A stretch of DNA of 5,524 nt from positions 1-5,524 of the forward strand of contig JAPUKV010000033.1 in NCBI GenBank assembly GCA_027295475.1, given 5' to 3'. Both the position numbers and the translations under genes were made by a program. The notes under the pieces were generated by a model, which was not told the origin of the DNA, ran no database searches, and saw nothing but the letters and a program-made list of their open reading frames with translations. Origin of the DNA: Pseudomonadota bacterium. Lineage in GTDB: Bacteria > Pseudomonadota > Gammaproteobacteria > Woeseiales > Woeseiaceae. Shown piece after piece: positions 1-5,524 of the stretch. The first letter of the stretch is position 1. Each line of letters opens with the position of its first letter.

Positions 1-89
1 CAGGGCACAGCAAGGATGCAAAGGACGATCGCCGTCAGCAGTTGTTCTGGAGTCTTGAATTCGATGTTATTTGCCATCAATGCATTCAT
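1..89 (-). CDS. gspD: Probable GspD secretin, N-terminal fragment (runs off left edge)
   Basis: Only about 29 codons are visible. The reading frame opens with ATG at 89, five bases after the gspC stop codon, and stays open to the edge. A second in-frame ATG at 77 is an equally possible start; neither has a strong Shine-Dalgarno sequence, so translation may be coupled to gspC. The peptide begins MNALMANNIEF, then a short polar stretch and a hydrophobic run (LLTAIVLCILAVP) that looks like the core of a signal peptide, although the N-region has few positive charges. GspD is the outer-membrane secretin ring of the type II secretion system, and gspD follows gspC in nearly all gsp operons. The assignment rests on gene order and the signal-like segment, because no secretin domain lies in the window. 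Confidence 0.65.
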   Translation of the reverse strand, partial: MNALMANNIEFKTPEQLLTAIVLCILAVP

Positions 90-94
90 TCGCT

Positions 95-1015
95 TCACTT
101 GTCACCAAGGTCGTGTTGGCTGGTCTTCAATTTCAGCGACTGCTGCTGACCGTTTCGCACGTCGGTGTCCGAAACCTGTTCCGAATTGCCAAGTGATTGA
201 AATTTCTGCATTGCCTGTTGAGGGTCCGTCAGAGCCGCACCGTTGATATCCTTGATCAGGTCACCCGGGCGCAGGCCGAGCGCCGCAAATTGCTTTCGGT
301 CCCGCCCGGGATACACGCGGTACCCCTGCATCTGCCCCGCCACCATGTACGGCGTCGGTCGAACCACATCGGCGAGTCTCGCGACGTTTTGCGAAACGAC
401 GGTCTGAATACTCCGGTTGCTACTCGACGCACGGTTAACAGATGTTGTGCTTCGCCTGACCGGCGCCTGACTTTGCGGAAAATCTTTCGGTAGTCTCAGG
501 GCCCGTAGCGCGCCACCCTCGTTGAGCACTACCCGGTCCGGATAAACCGCATGCAGCGTCGTACCGGGCACAATGGTGTCCCGGACGGCATAGACTTTCT
601 CCTCATTGCGGCTGTCCGCGATGATCGCCAGCCCTTCGCCGGGCTGCCTTGCTGCAATTGTGCCCTTGAGCGAGAGATTCTGGCGGGTTTCTGCAAGGTC
701 CTCGTCGATGACAGGCGGGGCCTCGGTCACGGCCCCGTCGGTGCTTGCCGTGCCGAAAATATGGGCATTGGCGATGGCTTGCACGTTTGCGCGCGATCCC
801 GGTGCGGTCACAGCGCTGACCTGGGAGGGCGTGGCCACGATCGGATCGCCTGCCGAGGAGCCAGGTATCAGCATCCAGATGATCCTGGCCAGTTGCCAGG
901 CGATTGCGATGACGAGCAGCAGAGTCACCCAGCGGGGCAATAATTGATTGACAGCAGCCAGCGTTCGCTCGCCGTCAAAGTGTCTGAAATCGGACCATTT
1001 CGCTTCAATCGTCAT
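95..1015 (-). CDS. gspC: Type II secretion system inner-membrane protein GspC
   Basis: A 306-residue protein with the classic GspC layout. A short cytoplasmic N-terminus (1-28) is followed by one membrane segment (about 29-50, VTLLLVIAIAWQLARIIWML). A periplasmic homology region spans about 80-176, with the AHIFG motif at 84-88 and LKGTI at 116-120. A Ser/Gln/Arg-rich linker (about 180-205) leads to a C-terminal PDZ domain (about 210-298) with YRVYPGRD, LGLRPGDLI and INGAAL. In the family, GspC is anchored in the inner membrane; its homology region contacts the N-domains of the GspD secretin, and the PDZ or coiled-coil end influences substrate choice. The ATG at 1015 is preceded by a modest AGGT 6-9 bases upstream. 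The PDZ form, rather than the coiled-coil form seen in some Pseudomonas, is present here. gspD probably follows at once, so this is the head of a gsp operon divergent from clpS. Confidence 0.9.
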   Translation of the reverse strand: MTIEAKWSDFRHFDGERTLAAVNQLLPRWVTLLLVIAIAWQLARIIWMLIPGSSAGDPIVATPSQVSAVTAPGSRANVQAIANAHIFGTASTDGAVTEAPPVIDEDLAETRQNLSLKGTIAARQPGEGLAIIADSRNEEKVYAVRDTIVPGTTLHAVYPDRVVLNEGGALRALRLPKDFPQSQAPVRRSTTSVNRASSSNRSIQTVVSQNVARLADVVRPTPYMVAGQMQGYRVYPGRDRKQFAALGLRPGDLIKDINGAALTDPQQAMQKFQSLGNSEQVSDTDVRNGQQQSLKLKTSQHDLGDK

Positions 1016-1080
1016 AAAGACCTGACCCGCTCGATGCCCATGAATATGCCCACTATCCCTGATATTGACGCAGCAGGGGG

Positions 1081-1110
1081 ATAATAAGGTTTCAATGCCC
1101 TTTCAAACAA
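1081..1110 (-). promoter_or_regulatory. Candidate sigma-70 promoter for gspC
   Basis: Read on the minus strand, TTGTTT (1110-1105) and TATTAT (1086-1081) are separated by 18 bases. Each hexamer differs from the E. coli consensus at few positions (TTG matches in the -35; five of six match in the -10). It would start transcription near 1074 and give a leader of about 60 bases before the gspC ATG. This is pattern matching only. Confidence 0.4.
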
Positions 1111-1225
1111 GCCCAGAACAGCAAAAAAACCTTTATAAGGCAAGTATATACCTCTAATTCCTAAATCTTTTTGGAGATACTGTGGCGAGGCTGCACGGGT
1201 TTTCTAAGAAATGTGCGAACCAGGG

Positions 1226-1257
1226 TTGGAGTTATGCGCGTCGGGCCCATATATAAT
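1226..1257 (+). promoter_or_regulatory. Candidate sigma-70 promoter for clpS-clpA
   Basis: A perfect TATAAT lies at 1252-1257 within TATATAAT. The best -35 is TTGGAG at 1226-1231, which is 20 bases from TATAAT or 18 from the overlapping TATATA (1250-1255). Transcription would begin near 1262-1265, about 60 bases before the clpS ATG at 1325. Its position downstream of the earlier in-frame ATG at 1211 argues against that ATG as the translation start. Confidence 0.4.
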
Positions 1258-1324
1258 GGCCTTCAGAGTCGGCACGGCAGGTGAGTTTGCCGGTCAATGC
1301 GCCGCAATGAAGGCTTTTGGAAAT

Positions 1325-1654
1325 ATGTCGGAACAGGACAAAAACGATCTGCATCGCGTTGGCCACGACCTGGCGGTGGCAGAAGCACGGCCGAAGTTGA
1401 AACGGCCGTCGCTCTACCAGGTCATATTGATTAACGATGACTACACGCCGATGGAGTTTGTGGTTGAAGTACTGGAATCTGTTTTCAGCATGGAACGCCC
1501 GAACGCGACACGGGTGATGCTCGAGGTGCATACTAAAGGCAAGGGCATTTGCGGCGTCTACAATTTCGAAATTGCCGAAACGAAGGTCGCACAGGTCATG
1601 AGCATTGCACAGCAGCAACAACATCCCTTGTTGTGTACGATGGAGGCGTCCTGA
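1325..1654 (+). CDS. clpS: ATP-dependent Clp protease adaptor ClpS
   Basis: A 109-residue adaptor, close to the 106 of E. coli ClpS. It binds proteins with N-terminal Leu, Phe, Tyr or Trp and hands them to ClpA for degradation by ClpP. The signature [10 protein letters not shown] is at 37-46, with H69, KGICGV (73-78), AETKVA (84-89) and HPLLCTME (100-107). With an offset of three residues, the E. coli pocket residues N34, D35, D36, T38, M40, M62 and H66 correspond to N37, D38, D39, T41, M43, M65 and H69, so all are kept. The flexible N-terminus (1-26) is the part known to engage ClpA. I chose the ATG at 1325 because it gives the family length and has a GGA just upstream; the frame is open to ATGs at 1307 and 1211, but those add 6 or 38 residues unlike the family and lack good ribosome-binding sites. 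clpA follows 42 bases downstream, implying one transcript. Confidence 0.95.
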   Translation: MSEQDKNDLHRVGHDLAVAEARPKLKRPSLYQVILINDDYTPMEFVVEVLESVFSMERPNATRVMLEVHTKGKGICGVYNFEIAETKVAQVMSIAQQQQHPLLCTMEAS

Positions 1655-1696
1655 TCAGGGTGCGAATACGCGGAGCGGTGAAACGGGAAAGGCCCG

Positions 1697-3970
1697 ATGT
1701 TAAGTAGCGAACTGGAATTTTGTCTCAACGAAGCATTTCAAAATGCTCGTGACCGCTGCCATGAATTCATGACGGTAGAACATTTGCTGCTGGCGCTCCT
1801 GGACATCCCCAAAGTTCATGAGATCCTGAAAGCCTGTGATTCGAATGTCCTACAGCTTCGCCGGCAGTTAACAGAATTCATCGACGAGGCGACACCATTG
1901 ATGCTCGCTGGAGAAGAGGGCGATGTGCAGCCCACGCTCGGCTTCCAGCGCGTGTTGCAGCGCGCAGTCTTCCACGTACAGTCCAGCGGCAAGAAGGAAG
2001 TCACCGGCAGCAACGTATTGGTGGCGATTTTCAGCGAGAAACAGTCGCAAGCCGTGTACTTCCTGGGGCTTCAGGACGTCACAAGACTCGATGTCGTGAA
2101 TTACATCGCACATGGCATGCCGCAGTTACCCAGTGAGGGTGTCGAGGAAGACGTCGATACCTCTCTCAATCCTGATGCTGAACCCGACTCCAGCGCCCTG
2201 GAGAAATACGCCACAAACCTCAATCAGTTGGCAATCGATGGCAAAATCGATCCGTTGATCGGCCGCGAACTCGAAATCGAAAGGACGGTTCAAATACTTT
2301 GCCGGCGACGAAAAAACAATCCGCTCTACGTCGGCGAGGCGGGCGTCGGAAAGACGGCTATCGCAGAAGGTCTGGCGCGACTGATCACAGAGGAGCGTGT
2401 GCCGGAAGTGTTGCATGCCAGCACGATCTATGCGCTCGACATGGGGACACTCATCGCCGGGACTAAATATCGGGGCGATTTTGAAAAGCGCCTGAAAGCC
2501 GTGATCGCCGAGATCCGGCAAGATCCGGGAGCGATCCTCTTTATCGATGAAATTCATACTGTTATCGGAGCCGGTGCAGCGTCTGGCGGCGTCATGGATG
2601 CGTCAAACCTGATCAAGCCGGTGCTGGCCAACGGTGAGATTCGCTGCATCGGATCGACGACTTATGCCGAATACCGTGGTGTCTTTGAAAAAGATCATGC
2701 GCTGGCGCGCCGCTTTCAGAAAATCGACGTTCCGGAGCCAAGCATCGAGGAGACAGTCGCGATCCTGAGCGGTCTCAAGAGCCGTTTCGAGGAACATCAC
2801 GGCGTGAAATACGATACCGAGTCGCTTGAGGTTGCGGCGGAACTGGCGGCCAAACATATCAATGATCGCCGGCTGCCGGACAAGGCGATCGATGTCATCG
2901 ATGAGGCGGGCGCCAGGTTGCGCCTGCAGCCCGTAGCCGAGCGCGGCGATCGTGTCACCGTGGAGATGATCGAAAACATCATTGCCAAAATGGCGCGCAT
3001 CCCACCGAAGAGTGTGTCGGCATCCGACAAGGACGTGCTTAAAACGCTCGAGCGCGATTTGAAGCTGACGATCTTCGGTCAGGATAAAGCGATCCAGGCG
3101 TTGAGCGCGGCGATCAAGATGGCACGATCCGGGCTGACCGACGAGGGCAAGCCGATCGGTTCCTTCCTGTTTTCCGGCCCGACAGGCGTCGGCAAGACCG
3201 AAGTGACTCGTCAGCTTGCGCTGATCATGGGCGTCGAGCTGATTCGTTTCGATATGTCCGAATACATGGAACGCCATACAGTGTCGCGCCTGATCGGTGC
3301 TCCGCCTGGTTACGTCGGTTTCGATCAGGGCGGCCTGCTAACTGAGGCAGTAATCAAGAATCCACATGCCGTTGTCTTACTCGACGAAATAGAGAAGGCA
3401 CATCCCGAAGTCTTCAATCTGCTGCTGCAGGTGATGGACCACGGCACATTGACCGACAACAATGGCCGCCAGGCGGACTTCCGGAACATCATCCTGGTAA
3501 TGACAACGAATGCCGGCGCGCAGGAAATGAGTCGCGCGTCGATCGGATTCACCCAGCAGGATCACTCCAGCGATGGCATGGCCATAATCAAGAAGTCGTT
3601 CACGCCGGAATTCCGCAACAGGCTGGATGCAATCATTCAGTTCGCATCGCTGGATTCGAATTCTATTGCGCGCGTAGTCGATAAGTTGGTCGTCGAACTT
3701 GAAGCGAGACTCGGTTCAAACAATGTCACGCTGGAACTCGACGACGCAGCGCGTAACTGGATCGCGGAACGCGGTTACGATCCCAAGATGGGTGCACGGC
3801 CGATGGCGCGGATAATCCAGGAGCAAATCAAGCGGCCGCTGGCCGAAGAGTTGCTATTCGGCAGTCTGGCCGACGGCGGTCACGTCCGTATCTGCGTCGG
3901 AGCCGATGGAAACCTGGAATTCATCGCCGAGCCGGCGACCAAAGAGCTGGAACATCTGCCCGAAGAGTAA
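1697..3970 (+). CDS. clpA: ClpA, ATPase/unfoldase subunit of the ClpAP protease
   Basis: 757 residues against 758 in E. coli, with high similarity throughout. The Clp N domain (about 1-145), which docks ClpS, begins MLSSELEFCLNEAF and contains HEFMTVEHLLLALL (22-35). An acidic linker (about 146-168) leads to AAA+ module D1: Walker A GEAGVGKT (213-220), pore loop KYRG (257-260), Walker B ILFIDE (280-285) and ALARRF arginines (338-339). There is no ClpB-type middle domain. Module D2 has Walker A GPTGVGKT (494-501), pore loop GYVG (538-541), Walker B VVLLDE (559-564), FRNRLD (639-644) and sensor-2 GARPMAR (699-705). The ClpP-docking loop reads IGF (616-618) where E. coli ClpA has IGL. All catalytic motifs are intact. 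The ATG at 1697 is preceded by GGGAAAGG. ClpA hexamers unfold substrates and thread them into ClpP, which is not encoded in this window. Confidence 0.98.
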   Translation: MLSSELEFCLNEAFQNARDRCHEFMTVEHLLLALLDIPKVHEILKACDSNVLQLRRQLTEFIDEATPLMLAGEEGDVQPTLGFQRVLQRAVFHVQSSGKKEVTGSNVLVAIFSEKQSQAVYFLGLQDVTRLDVVNYIAHGMPQLPSEGVEEDVDTSLNPDAEPDSSALEKYATNLNQLAIDGKIDPLIGRELEIERTVQILCRRRKNNPLYVGEAGVGKTAIAEGLARLITEERVPEVLHASTIYALDMGTLIAGTKYRGDFEKRLKAVIAEIRQDPGAILFIDEIHTVIGAGAASGGVMDASNLIKPVLANGEIRCIGSTTYAEYRGVFEKDHALARRFQKIDVPEPSIEETVAILSGLKSRFEEHHGVKYDTESLEVAAELAAKHINDRRLPDKAIDVIDEAGARLRLQPVAERGDRVTVEMIENIIAKMARIPPKSVSASDKDVLKTLERDLKLTIFGQDKAIQALSAAIKMARSGLTDEGKPIGSFLFSGPTGVGKTEVTRQLALIMGVELIRFDMSEYMERHTVSRLIGAPPGYVGFDQGGLLTEAVIKNPHAVVLLDEIEKAHPEVFNLLLQVMDHGTLTDNNGRQADFRNIILVMTTNAGAQEMSRASIGFTQQDHSSDGMAIIKKSFTPEFRNRLDAIIQFASLDSNSIARVVDKLVVELEARLGSNNVTLELDDAARNWIAERGYDPKMGARPMARIIQEQIKRPLAEELLFGSLADGGHVRICVGADGNLEFIAEPATKELEHLPEE

Positions 3971-3976
3971 GGATGG

Positions 3977-4026
3977 AAATCAGGGGTCGAACCGCTAGGG
4001 GGCCTTAGTGGTTCGACCCCTGATTT
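3977..4026. terminator. Long hairpin between convergent clpA and infA; probable bidirectional terminator
   Basis: Arms 3977-3993 and 4010-4026 are perfect 17-base reverse complements (AAATCAGGGGTCGAACC with its partner). The stem continues inward for about six more pairs, including two G-U wobbles, to a loop of roughly four bases (4000-4003). It begins six bases after the clpA stop and ends two bases from the infA stop. On the plus strand it is followed by a short T-rich run (TTTTATT, 4024-4030); the T-tract on the minus strand is weak. It suits termination of both convergent transcripts. The stem is longer than most terminators and its sequence style resembles dispersed palindromes (REP-like) of gammaproteobacteria, which may be its origin. 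Confidence 0.75.
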
Positions 4027-4028
4027 TA

Positions 4029-4247
4029 TTAGCGACCCCGATAGATGATCCGGCCCTTGCTGAGATCATAGGGTGTCAGCTCTACCGTGACGCTGTCGCC
4101 GGTCAATATGCGAATGTAATTCTTGCGCATCTTGCCAGAAATATGCGCTGTAATGAGGTGGCCGTTCTCGAGCTCAACACGAAACGTCGTGTTGGGCAGC
4201 GTCTCGGTCACGACGCCTTCCATCTGTAGTGCTTCTTCTTTTGCCAC
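4029..4247 (-). CDS. infA: Translation initiation factor IF-1
   Basis: 72 residues, exactly the usual bacterial length, forming a single OB-fold (S1-like) domain. Highly conserved stretches are present: [16 protein letters not shown] (15-30), [18 protein letters not shown] (34-51) and [13 protein letters not shown] (55-67). IF-1 binds the ribosomal A site on the 30S subunit and supports IF-2 and IF-3 during initiation. The start is GTG at 4247, not ATG: in-frame codons just upstream offer no other start before a TAG, and the GTG gives the standard MAKEE N-terminus. The region ahead of it has no clear Shine-Dalgarno; an AGAG lies only two bases from the GTG. aat ends 51 bases upstream on the same strand, so the two could share a transcript; no strong promoter is visible in the gap. 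Confidence 0.97.
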   Translation of the reverse strand: MAKEEALQMEGVVTETLPNTTFRVELENGHLITAHISGKMRKNYIRILTGDSVTVELTPYDLSKGRIIYRGR

Positions 4248-4298
4248 AACTCTGATCTATGCTCTAAAACGCTCGCGAATTGTGCAGAAACCACCGCC

Positions 4299-5054
4299 TT
4301 ATTGCAATGCGGGATCGCTGTTCCAACTCAGTAATGTTGCCACCGGCATGCGGTTTTGCGGCCATTCGGCGAATTTCGTCGCGGGGTCGCAGGCACGTTC
4401 GAGCAAAGCCGCGAATTCCGACCGGGGCATGAGTATTGCTCCGAGACTCGTCAGGTGCGGCGACCCGACCTGACAGTCGAGGATTTCAAATCGGTGGCGG
4501 ACGAGAGGCCCGCACAGTGCCCACATGGCGATTTTCGAGGCGTTGGATTCCTGGCTGAACATCGATTCGCCGAAGAAGGCCTTGCCGATCGAGACCCCAT
4601 ATAAGCCACCGACAAGCTCGTCGTCCCGCCAGATCTCCACCGAATGCGCCCAACCCTGGCCGTGCAGTGTTGCATATGCCTCGATCATCTCGTCTGTGAT
4701 CCATGTTCCCTTCTGGCCGACACGATCGGCCGCACAGGCCTCGACGACTGCACTAAAAGCATGGTTGAAACTGAACTCCAGGGCAGAGTTTTGCATGGAG
4801 CGACGCAGGCGGCGCGCCACGTGGAAGGAGCCCGGCATCATGACGCAGCGAGGATCTGGAGACCACCAGAGAATCGGCTGGCCGCTGTCAAACCAGGGAA
4901 ACACGCCTCGGCGGTAGGCGTACAGGAGTCTGTCAGGCGCGAGATTGCCACCCGCTGCCAACAGGCCATCGGGCACGGTAAGCGCTGCAGTTATGTCCGG
5001 AAATGCTTCCGGCGGATCATCCTGACTGATCCAAGCAATACGTGGCGTGGTCAC
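4299..5054 (-). CDS. aat: Leucyl/phenylalanyl-tRNA-protein transferase
   Basis: 251 residues (E. coli about 234). The enzyme moves Leu or Phe from aminoacyl-tRNA to proteins starting with Arg or Lys, creating the N-degron that ClpS reads. Family motifs in order: GLLAAGGNL (30-38), YRRGVFPWF (47-55), LWWSPDPRCV (62-71), GTWIT (116-120), VGGLYGVSIGKAFFGESMFS (148-167), LDCQ (192-195) and HLTSLGA (200-206). E163, D193 and Q195 occupy the conserved active-site positions that E156, D186 and Q188 hold in E. coli. The start is GTG at 5054, overlapping the stop of the upstream gene as GTGA; GGAG (5063-5066) lies eight bases upstream and a second AGGAG (5057-5061) only two bases away. The overlap predicts translational coupling. 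The fold of this enzyme is related to the FemX/GNAT acyltransferases. Confidence 0.97.
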   Translation of the reverse strand: MTTPRIAWISQDDPPEAFPDITAALTVPDGLLAAGGNLAPDRLLYAYRRGVFPWFDSGQPILWWSPDPRCVMMPGSFHVARRLRRSMQNSALEFSFNHAFSAVVEACAADRVGQKGTWITDEMIEAYATLHGQGWAHSVEIWRDDELVGGLYGVSIGKAFFGESMFSQESNASKIAMWALCGPLVRHRFEILDCQVGSPHLTSLGAILMPRSEFAALLERACDPATKFAEWPQNRMPVATLLSWNSDPALQ

Positions 5055-5524
5055 GACTCCTGCTCCGTTCCTTCCCCTTCTTCGCCGATACGATAAGGCG
5101 TATGCGTACCTGCCGCATCCATATAACGGTCGATATGCTGGCCCTCTTCACGCAAGTAGCTGCGGATCGCTGCATAGAATTCCGGACGTGCCAGCCAGTG
5201 TGCCGACCAGGTCGCTGTGGGCACGAACCCTCTGCTGAGTTTGTGTTCGCCCTGTGTGCCCGGTTCAAATATTTTCTTGTTGTTTGCGATGCAGTACTCG
5301 ATGCCCTGGTAGTAACAGGTTTCGAAGTGCAGTGACTTGTAGTGAGCGTCGCTGCCCCAGTAACGTCCATAAAGGACATTATCACTCTCGGAAAAAACAG
5401 CTGCCGCAATTAACGCCTTCTGTCGTTCGGCCAGGACCAGCAGAATCGTCCCGGGCAGGTGCTTCGACACATCGATAAAGAAGTCGAGGTCGAAGTAGGG
5501 CATCGAACCGCGCCTGAGAAATGT
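5051..5524 (-). CDS. FemAB-like / COG3146 predicted N-acyltransferase, C-terminal part (runs off right edge)
   Basis: The frame is open to the window edge, giving 157 visible residues; family members are near 380 residues, so more than half is missing. An internal Met (base 5503) is not the true start because coding similarity should continue upstream. Recognisable family stretches are LYGRYWG (51-57 of the visible part), LHFETCYYQGIEYCI (65-79), FEPGTQGEHKLSRGF (86-100) and AHWLARPEF (108-116). I recognise these as the FemAB_like family (PF04339, formerly DUF482; COG3146), a GNAT-fold group annotated as predicted N-acyltransferases with no firmly established substrate known to me. The tail is strongly acidic (EEGEGTEQES). 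Its TGA overlaps the GTG of aat, so both are made from one message. The physical link to aat hints at, but does not show, a related role. Confidence 0.85.
   Translation of the reverse strand, partial: TFLRRGSMPYFDLDFFIDVSKHLPGTILLVLAERQKALIAAAVFSESDNVLYGRYWGSDAHYKSLHFETCYYQGIEYCIANNKKIFEPGTQGEHKLSRGFVPTATWSAHWLARPEFYAAIRSYLREEGQHIDRYMDAAGTHTPYRIGEEGEGTEQES

Larger units (their letters stand above)
1016..1324. promoter_or_regulatory. Divergent control region between gspC and clpS
   Basis: These 309 bases hold no convincing gene. The middle (about 1120-1180) is AT-rich compared with the flanking genes and contains a short hairpin-capable CCTTTATAAGG. Candidate sigma-70-type promoters face outward on both sides and are listed separately. 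A heptamer ATGCCCA occurs twice, 12 bases apart (1034-1040 and 1046-1052), inside the presumed gspC leader. The clpS frame is open upstream to 1211, but I treat that extension as untranslated leader. Confidence 0.6.

Noticed and set aside
1211..1324. N-terminal extension of ClpS by 38 residues
   Set aside because: The frame is open, but the extension is unlike ClpS, includes a TATAAT-like promoter element, and makes the protein far longer than the family. The ATG at 1325 gives the normal length.
1650..1659. Palindrome CCTGATCAGG at the clpS stop codon
   Set aside because: Ten bases with no loop, partly in coding sequence and without a T-tract; likely chance.
2603..3277. 224-codon open frame on the minus strand within clpA
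   Set aside because: It is antisense to the strongly conserved ClpA coding sequence, has no recognisable domain, and is the expected mirror of codon bias in a GC-rich gene.
3971..4028. A tRNA gene in the clpA-infA gap, suggested by the T-arm-like GGTTCGACCCC
   Set aside because: The interval is under 60 bases, too short for a tRNA, and folds as one continuous hairpin rather than a cloverleaf.
4248..4298. Promoter for infA in the gap after aat
   Set aside because: Only weak -10-like strings (around CATAGAT on the minus strand) with no matching -35 at good spacing; not strong enough to annotate.
4644..5096. 150-codon plus-strand open frame opposite aat
   Set aside because: It lies antisense to aat and crosses into the next gene; its translation is Arg/Cys/His-rich with no family resemblance.
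5017..5409. 130-codon minus-strand open frame overlapping the COG3146 gene and aat in another frame
   Set aside because: It overlaps the aat start and the COG3146 end, whose frames show clear family motifs; its own translation is low in hydrophobic structure and unrecognised.

Overview
This window carries conserved housekeeping and secretion genes of a bacterium that is most likely a gammaproteobacterium. The evidence is the ClpS, ClpA, Aat and IF-1 sequences, which align almost residue for residue with the remembered E. coli proteins, and the clpS-clpA / infA-aat arrangement, which matches E. coli and Pseudomonas in outline. The presence of a type II secretion gspC and moderate-to-high GC suggest a free-living environmental lineage. 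I cannot name the genus.

Layout: on the minus strand at the left edge lie the first codons of a probable gspD (1-89) and a complete gspC (95-1015), the head of a type II secretion operon reading out of the window. A 309-base divergent control region (1016-1324) separates it from clpS-clpA, a two-gene plus-strand operon (1325-3970). A long, near-perfect hairpin (3977-4026) fills the gap between clpA and the convergent minus-strand infA (4029-4247). Upstream of infA on the same strand are aat (4299-5054) and the 3' end of a FemAB-like/COG3146 N-acyltransferase gene (5051-5524, cut by the window edge), whose stop overlaps the aat start in a GTGA.

How the genes work together: Aat puts Leu or Phe on the N-terminus of proteins that begin with Arg or Lys. 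ClpS recognises such N-terminal residues and delivers the protein to ClpA, the unfoldase that feeds ClpP. The right-hand two thirds of the window is therefore a bacterial N-degron (N-end rule) locus, with infA embedded in it as in many relatives. The gene for arginyl/leucyl-tRNA-protein transferase (ate/bpt), which sits between aat and infA in Pseudomonas as I remember it, is absent from that position here. Instead a FemAB-like acyltransferase is coupled directly to aat.

I found no CRISPR array, insertion sequence, rRNA or tRNA gene. The most unusual items are the hairpin between clpA and infA, which looks like a dispersed palindromic element as well as a terminator; the coupling of the COG3146 gene to aat; and the GTG start with a poor ribosome-binding site on infA. 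None of these proves a previously undescribed system.
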